10,912 nt of DNA, from assembly GCA_030039095.1 (NCBI GenBank), contig JASHQP010000193.1:1-10912 (forward strand), written 5' to 3'. Under the pieces are notes generated by a model. It searched no databases and was not told the DNA's origin. It saw only the letters and a list, made by a program, of their open reading frames with translations. This DNA comes from Streptosporangiaceae bacterium. Lineage in GTDB: Bacteria; Actinomycetota; Actinomycetes; Streptosporangiales; Streptosporangiaceae. Shown here one piece after another: positions 6,686 through 10,912 of this stretch; the stretch's first letter is position 1, and every line of letters begins with the position of its first letter. The position numbers were made by a program, and so were the translations under genes.

Positions 6686-7912
6686 CTACGCCGGCGTGCT
6701 TGCGGCAAGGCCGGCCTGCTTGCGCAGGCGGTCGGCCACGTCGGTGCGCTCCCAGGTGAAGTCGGGCTCGTCCCGGCCGAAGTGGCCGTAGGCGGCGGTG
6801 GCCCGGTAGATCGGGCGGAGCAGGTTCAGGTTGTCGCGCAGCGCGGCCGGGCGGAGGTCGAAGTTCTGCTCGACCAGGTCCAGGATCTGCCGGCGCGGGA
6901 TCTTCTCGGTGCCGAACGTGTCGATGTGCAGCGACAGCGGCCTGGCCATCCCGATCGCGTAGGCCACCTGGAGCTCGGCGCGGTCCGCCAGGCCGGCGGC
7001 CACCACGTTCTTGGCCACGTGCCGCGCGCCGTAGGCGGCGGACCTGTCCACCTTGGACGGGTCCTTGCCGGACAGCGCGCCCCCCCCGTTCCGCGCCGCC
7101 CCGCCGTAGGTGTCCACGATGATCTTCCGCCCGGTCAGGCCGGTGTCACCGACCGGGCCGCCGACCACGAACCTGCCGGTCGGGTTCACGTAGAAGTTCT
7201 CGCGCAGGTCGGCGGGGTCGTACAGGTCGGCGGGCAGAACGGCGGTGACCACCTCGGTCCACAGCGCGTCGGGAAGCTTCTCGTCGGCGCCCTCGGCGTG
7301 CTGGGTGGAGATCAGCACCTTGTCGATGCTGACCGGCTTGCCGTCGCCGTCGTAGCGCACGGTCACCTGCGTCTTGCCGTCCGGCCGGAGGTAGGGCAGG
7401 GCGCCGGACTTCCGCGCCTCGGCCAGGCGCCGGGCCAGCCGGTGCGCGAGCGCGATCGGCGCGGGCATCAGCTCCGGCGTCTCGTTGGTCGCGTAGCCGA
7501 ACATCATCCCCTGGTCGCCGGCGCCGACCTCGTCGTAGTCGTCTCTGGCGCCGTCGCCGCGCTTCTCGTGCGAGCGCGCGATTCCCTGGGCGATGTCGGG
7601 GGACTGCCGGTCCAGCGCGGTCATGATGCCCACGGCGTTCCCGTCGTAGCCGAGGTCGCCGGAGTCGTAGCCGATATCGCGCAGCGTGGCGCGGGCGACG
7701 TCGGCGTAGTCGATGCGGGCGTCGGTGGTGATCTCGCCGGCGATCACCACCAGGCCGGTCGTCAGCAGCGTCTCCACCGCGACCCGCGAGGCCGGGTATT
7801 CCGCCAGCGCCGCGTCCAGGATCGCGTCGGAGATCTGGTCGGCGACCTTGTCCGGGTGTCCTTCGGTCACCGACTCGGAGGTGAAGTGGTATCCGTCCTT
7901 TTCGTGTGTCAC
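6686..7912 (-). CDS. metK: S-adenosylmethionine synthetase
   Basis: 408 residues from GTG 7912 with AAAGGG about 8 nt upstream inside the end of the MetE-like gene. It makes SAM from methionine and ATP, releasing phosphate and pyrophosphate; cytosolic, Mg and K dependent. [20 protein letters not shown] (9-28) is the ATP/Mg motif with the essential His19-Pro-Asp21. [12 protein letters not shown] (130-141) is the second signature. VDTYGG (266-271) precedes [19 protein letters not shown] (277-295), the phosphate-loop signature, here AL where most have AF. Length is normal for the family. It sits 4 nt after the MetE-like gene and 9 nt before the class V aminotransferase gene. The sequence differs from what I would expect of a housekeeping actinomycete copy in its N-terminal MTHEKDGY, so a dedicated second metK is plausible but unproven. 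Confidence 0.97.
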   Translation of the reverse strand: MTHEKDGYHFTSESVTEGHPDKVADQISDAILDAALAEYPASRVAVETLLTTGLVVIAGEITTDARIDYADVARATLRDIGYDSGDLGYDGNAVGIMTALDRQSPDIAQGIARSHEKRGDGARDDYDEVGAGDQGMMFGYATNETPELMPAPIALAHRLARRLAEARKSGALPYLRPDGKTQVTVRYDGDGKPVSIDKVLISTQHAEGADEKLPDALWTEVVTAVLPADLYDPADLRENFYVNPTGRFVVGGPVGDTGLTGRKIIVDTYGGAARNGGGALSGKDPSKVDRSAAYGARHVAKNVVAAGLADRAELQVAYAIGMARPLSLHIDTFGTEKIPRRQILDLVEQNFDLRPAALRDNLNLLRPIYRATAAYGHFGRDEPDFTWERTDVADRLRKQAGLAASTPA

Positions 7913-7916
7913 GTGA

Positions 7917-9038
7917 TTACCCTTTGCTCGGGATAGGTGATTGGGGTGTGGTACCGGGATCTTTGGCCACGCCAGCGGAATCCTGGGTCGCGCCGTCGGC
8001 GTGGTTGCCAGCGGCGGCGATCTCGGCGCGGACGATGGCCGCGCCTGACACCATAGCGGCTAGCTTCGCGCGGGCGATGTCGGGCAGCAGGTGCCGCAGG
8101 CCGCAGTCGGGATTGATCACGAGCCGGTCGGCGGGCACGTAGCGCAGCGCGCGCCGGATCCGGGCCGCCACCAGGCCGGGGGATTCCACCTGCTCGGTCT
8201 TCACGTCGATCACGCCGAGCCCCAGGCCGCGATCCCAGTGGTGCTGCTCGAGCAGGCCGAGGTCCTCGTCACCGGTCCGGGCGAACTCCAGCGCGAGCTC
8301 GTTCACGTTCGCCTCCTTGACCGCGGGGAACAGGAAGTCGTAGTGCCCTTCCCACAGCGGCCGCGCGTACCGGTTGCCGTAGCAGACGTGCAGCGTCCAG
8401 CTCACGTCGGCGCCTTCGGTCACGGTGTTGACGGCCGCCACGGCCAGCTCCACGTCCTCCGGGTATCCCGCCAGGAACGGTTCGTCGATCTGCAAGATCC
8501 GCGCGCCGGACCTCGCGAGTTCGGCTGCCTCGGCTGCGAGGACTTCGGCGAGCGCCCATACCAGGTCCGCGTGGCTGGCGTAGCCGGCCCCCGAGGTGTC
8601 GCGGATCCGGTGGGCCAGCGAATAGGGCCCCGTGATGGACAGCCGCACCGGCCGGTCGGTGAGCTGCCGGACGAACCGGAAGTCCTCGGCCAGGCCCAGG
8701 TTCGCCCGGCCGGGCGCGGGCAGCGGGTGGCTGATGCTGGCGTCGTAGTAGTCGAAGTAGTCGGCCTTGTCGGGCCGCGCGATCTCCACGCCGGGGATCC
8801 GGGCGAGCAGGTAGTCCACGTCGTTGTCGCGGCGCAGCTCGCCGTCGGAGACGATGTCGATGCCGGCCCGCTCCTGGTCCATGACCGCTGCCTTGATCGC
8901 CATCTCGTGGATCTCGTCGAGGTACCTGCGGCTGATCCTGTGCCGGTAGCAGTCGTTCTTCAGCTGGCCGAGCCACTCGGGGACCGAGTACGAGCCGATG
9001 ACCGTGGTCGGCAGCAGCGTCGCGTTCGTGTCGGTCAT
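7917..9038 (-). CDS. Short MetE-like methionine synthase (catalytic domain only, cobalamin-independent type II)
   Basis: 373 residues from ATG 9038; the ATG overlaps the stop of the upstream methyltransferase (ATGA). [15 protein letters not shown] (10-24) is the usual entry to the MetE C-terminal barrel. QIDEPFLAG (183-191) carries the Asp-Glu pair that binds the homocysteine amine. Likely zinc ligands are His217 and Cys219 (LHVCYGN) and Cys312 ([10 protein letters not shown]), with Glu251 a possible fourth. Full MetE is about 750 residues with an N-terminal folate-binding half; this protein has only the catalytic half, as in the core-MetE families. It should transfer a methyl group to homocysteine or a similar thiol to give methionine. 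The last 30 residues ([20 protein letters not shown]) are a low-complexity tail. Methyl donor (folate, corrinoid protein or other) cannot be read from the sequence. Four bases separate it from metK. Confidence 0.9.
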   Translation of the reverse strand: MTDTNATLLPTTVIGSYSVPEWLGQLKNDCYRHRISRRYLDEIHEMAIKAAVMDQERAGIDIVSDGELRRDNDVDYLLARIPGVEIARPDKADYFDYYDASISHPLPAPGRANLGLAEDFRFVRQLTDRPVRLSITGPYSLAHRIRDTSGAGYASHADLVWALAEVLAAEAAELARSGARILQIDEPFLAGYPEDVELAVAAVNTVTEGADVSWTLHVCYGNRYARPLWEGHYDFLFPAVKEANVNELALEFARTGDEDLGLLEQHHWDRGLGLGVIDVKTEQVESPGLVAARIRRALRYVPADRLVINPDCGLRHLLPDIARAKLAAMVSGAAIVRAEIAAAGNHADGATQDSAGVAKDPGTTPQSPIPSKG

Positions 9039-10551
9039 TCCCGAACCCCCGCGGTTAGCGTCTTGACGTTCGACGAAGGCCGGGCCGCGAACGGCGAGAT
9101 GCGGACGTCGAAGCCGGCCCGGCCGCCGATGTGCCGCAGCAGCGGGCCGTTGACCCAGTTCACCACCGACCCGTCGTACTTCCCCGGCCCGAAGAACCCC
9201 GACTGGTAGCCGCGGACGTCGTCGAGGAACAGGTCATGGCACTGCAGCCGGCCGAACGGGTGCAGCAGCGGCAGCGTCTGCGCGAAGCTGCCCAGCGCCC
9301 CGTTGTTGACGTGCACCCGGATGTCGCCGTGCGATTCGAGCTGCGACCGGAGCAGCTCACCGTTCATCTCCGCGGTGACCTGGTACAGGTCGAGCCCTTC
9401 GAGCGGCCGGTAGCGTTCGGCGAGCCGCATCGCGGCCCACACGTCGCGCCAGAACGTCACCGCCTGACCGGCGTCGCTGAAGTGCTGCGGCAGCGCCTCG
9501 CACAGCAGCTCGGGGCCGAGCCGGAGCAGCTTGCCGGTCAGCTCGGGAAGCCGCTCGGGCGTGGCCGAGAACGTCCGCGCGATCCGCGCCGCGTCGCCGC
9601 CGGGAAGGTAGGCGCGGGTCTCGACCTGGTACGTCTGCCCGCCGATGCGGGCCACCTCGTCGCTCGGCAGGTTGTCATAGACGTTGGAGATGTAGACCAG
9701 GAAGGCCTTGCCGCGCAGGAAGCCGAGGCTGACGCCCGGGCGCGTGGCGTCGACGACCAGCGCGCTGACGTGATCACCGTGATGCGCGACGGCCTTCGTC
9801 GCCCGGCCGAGCACGTGCGGCGAGTAGTCGCCCATGATGTAGTGCAGCCGGCGGTAGTAGTCGCGGCTGTGCGCCCGCGACAGCTCGACGAACTCGTCCA
9901 GCCAGGTCCGCGCCTGGTTCCCGTTGCCGACCCCGAGCTCGACGACGTAGAGCTCGGGGGGCAGCGCGCTCCTGGCGTCCAGGTCGTCCCAGGTCTTGAA
10001 CAGCTCGAGGATCAGCTCCCGCGCGGCCGCGGTGTTGCGGGCGTCGCTCTCGCCGCCCGGCAGGGCCTGCTCGTAGTCGCGCCCGGTCGCCTGCTCCCAC
10101 AGGGACAGTGCCTGCCAGTACAGCGCGTTGAAACGCCAGATGCAGCTCTGCCGGCCGGCCGTCCACGGCTCGAGCGGCACCCGCGCCGAGCCCGCCGGAT
10201 GGGCGTACTCCTCCAGCAGCCCGGCGACCACGGCCCGCAGGTCGGTGCCGGCGCAGCGGCGCAGTCGATGGCCATCTCGAGCGCGACCTCGGCCGGTGGC
10301 TCGCTGTACGCGGCCCGGTCCCCGGCCTCCCCGTCCGGCCCCGGCACGGTGTGCCACGGCGCCAGCACCGGGCGGTAGTCGGCGACCTCGCGGAAGCTGG
10401 AGCGGTACTGGATCCAGTCGCACACCACGCTGACCCGGGAAAGGTCGACGTCGCTGGCGCAGAGCGCCTCGACGACCGGACCGAGGGCAGCGGTCACATC
10501 CAGCGGCTCCTTGCCACGGAGCCGGCCCACCGGCCGCACATCAACCCTCAC
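9035..10551 (-). pseudogene. Large SAM-dependent methyltransferase (possibly MidA/NDUFAF7-like), apparent single frameshift
   Basis: Start GTG 10551, well placed behind GAGGAG with a 6-nt spacer. The first about 99 codons (KEPLDVTAALGPVVEALCAS, VVCDWIQYRSSFREVADYRP, ending EVALEMAIDCAA) are in one frame. At about 10253-10260 the sense shifts to the frame reading AGTDLRAVVAGLLEEYAHPA, which continues to TGA at 9035. The joined protein would be about 505 residues. VVELGVGNGNQARTWLDEF (motif I near 204-212) and the acidic MGDYSPHV loop form the SAM site, with AFLVYISNVYDNLPSDE as the post-motif region. GRLQCHDLFLDDVRGYQSGF lies near the end. One base appears missing, or two added; there is no homopolymer at the site, so a real mutation and a sequencing error both remain possible. 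Translational overlap with the MetE-like gene ties it to the SAM cassette. Acceptor unknown; the MidA resemblance is moderate. Confidence 0.72.
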
Positions 10552-10770
10552 CTGTATCTCCTCGGGGGGACGACCCTGTGCTGCCTCGGGGGGGACGACC
10601 TCCCCGCAGACCCGCGGGCCCGGGACTCTGTGCGGAATAGGTACTGCTCTGACCGTACCTACGTGGCACAGTCGTGCCCTGAGGGCCGCAATTTCGGGTG
10701 GATATGCCCCCGACGAAGCTATGAGTCTGCCCACTTGGGCCGGCAAGTCGCTCGATTCCCACTTCGCCCA
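10552..10770 (-). promoter_or_regulatory. Structured 219-nt leader between the MetF-like gene and the methyltransferase
   Basis: Third-position composition in every frame here is far less G/C-rich than in the neighbouring genes, so I call it non-coding. Visible hairpins (plus-strand positions): GCCC-4-GGGC at 10729-10740; GCCC-3-GGGC at 10676-10686; GGCAC-4-GTGCC at 10665-10678, which overlaps the previous one so only one can form; TAGGTAC-10-GTACCTA at 10638-10661; GGGGA-5-TCCCC at 10591-10605. A direct repeat ends in the methyltransferase ribosome site. A weak promoter-like pair (TTGCCG at 10746-10741, TAGCTT at 10721-10716, 19-bp spacer) is possible. Together this suggests transcription or translation control of the four genes downstream. 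It does not match the SAM or SAH riboswitch cores I know. Confidence 0.45.
10560..10600. repeat. 16/17-bp direct repeat overlapping the methyltransferase ribosome site
   Basis: cctcggggggacgacc (10560-10575, six g) recurs as cctcgggggggacgacc (10584-10600, seven g), 24 bp apart start to start. On the sense strand each reads GGTCGTCCCCCC(C)GAGG. In the copy nearer the gene the GAGG is part of the GAGGAG ribosome site. The other copy could act as a decoy or as an alternative pairing partner for the upstream GGGGAGG. Confidence 0.75.
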
Positions 10771-10912
10771 TCACTTCGCCGCCACTTCGGTCAGGCCGGC
10801 GCGCTGCAGGATTTCGGGGATGCGGTGCTCGTTGGCGACGGCCATGAGGTGGACGCCGGCGACCCCGGGAATCTGGCGCAGCTCGCTGATCGTCTCGGCG
10901 CACGCGGTCATC
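10771..10912 (-). CDS. Probable methylenetetrahydrofolate reductase, C-terminal end only
   Basis: Only the last 46 or so codons are inside the window, ending in TGA at 10771-10773. The frame reads ETISELRQIPGVAGVHLMAV followed by NEHRIPEILQRAGL, which matches the last strand and helix of MetF-type TIM-barrel reductases (AGVHLM followed by PEIL-RAGL is the usual ending). MetF reduces 5,10-methylene-THF to 5-methyl-THF with a flavin. G/C-rich third positions and the clean end support a real gene. The active site lies outside the window, so the call rests on this ending and on the neighbouring MetE-like and metK genes. A related TIM-barrel protein cannot be excluded. Confidence 0.65.
   Translation of the reverse strand, partial: MTACAETISELRQIPGVAGVHLMAVANEHRIPEILQRAGLTEVAAK

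Noticed and set aside
6539..10378. Several long plus-strand open frames over the metK, MetE-like and methyltransferase genes
   Set aside because: Repetitive R/G/V/H-rich translations without domains, antisense to clearly recognised genes.
10552..10770. Known SAM or SAH riboswitch in the cassette leader
   Set aside because: I could not find the conserved core sequences of SAM-I/IV or SAH riboswitches; only generic hairpins are visible. A covariance-model search would decide.
10541..10772. Small reading frame (about 76 residues) starting at the end of the MetF-like gene, a possible peptide precursor
   Set aside because: Third codon positions are not G/C-rich as in the neighbours, there is no leader/core pattern, and it overlaps the well-supported start of the methyltransferase in another frame.

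Overview
The window comes from a very GC-rich bacterium, most likely an actinomycete (Actinomycetota). This rests on strong G/C bias at third codon positions, frequent GTG starts, and protein families common in that phylum: an XRE/NB-ARC regulator, a TetR regulator, a SnoaL-like protein, an actinobacterial-type sulfotransferase and SAM-dependent methyltransferases. Nearly all genes lie on the minus strand; the only plus-strand coding signals are two truncated genes near 2.5-3.1 kb and 5.0-5.5 kb.

Right half (5537-10912): a tightly packed minus-strand cassette built around activated methyl groups. In transcription order it holds: the C-terminal end of a probable methylenetetrahydrofolate reductase (cut by the window edge); a 219-nt leader with several hairpins and a direct repeat; a large SAM-dependent methyltransferase that appears frameshifted once; a short MetE-like methionine synthase; metK (SAM synthetase); and a class V PLP-dependent aminotransferase-like enzyme. 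The last four are joined by a 4-nt overlap, a 4-nt gap and a 9-nt gap. The apparent logic is folate C1 reduction, then homocysteine to methionine, then SAM, then methylation of an unknown acceptor, with the PLP enzyme acting on an unknown substrate. No SAH hydrolase is visible.

Middle (about 1.19-5.52 kb): small intact genes (a methyltransferase, a SnoaL-like protein, a two-TM membrane protein) mixed with at least five damaged genes. A dihydropyrimidinase-type amidohydrolase has lost its whole catalytic middle. An XRE/NB-ARC regulator stops just after its P-loop. A threonine-dehydratase-like PLP gene keeps only about its first 90 residues. A TetR regulator and a divergent sulfotransferase have both lost their 5' ends at the same point. 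No transposase or integrase is seen, so either small deletions or assembly joins made these scars.

Left end (1-1190): a beta-lactamase-fold serine hydrolase runs off the window. Its last visible residues are a PAGAGS hexapeptide repeat encoded by an 18-bp tandem repeat. A 32/33-bp tandem duplication lies upstream of it. No gene-free stretch exceeds 300 bases. No tRNA, rRNA, CRISPR array or insertion sequence was recognised.
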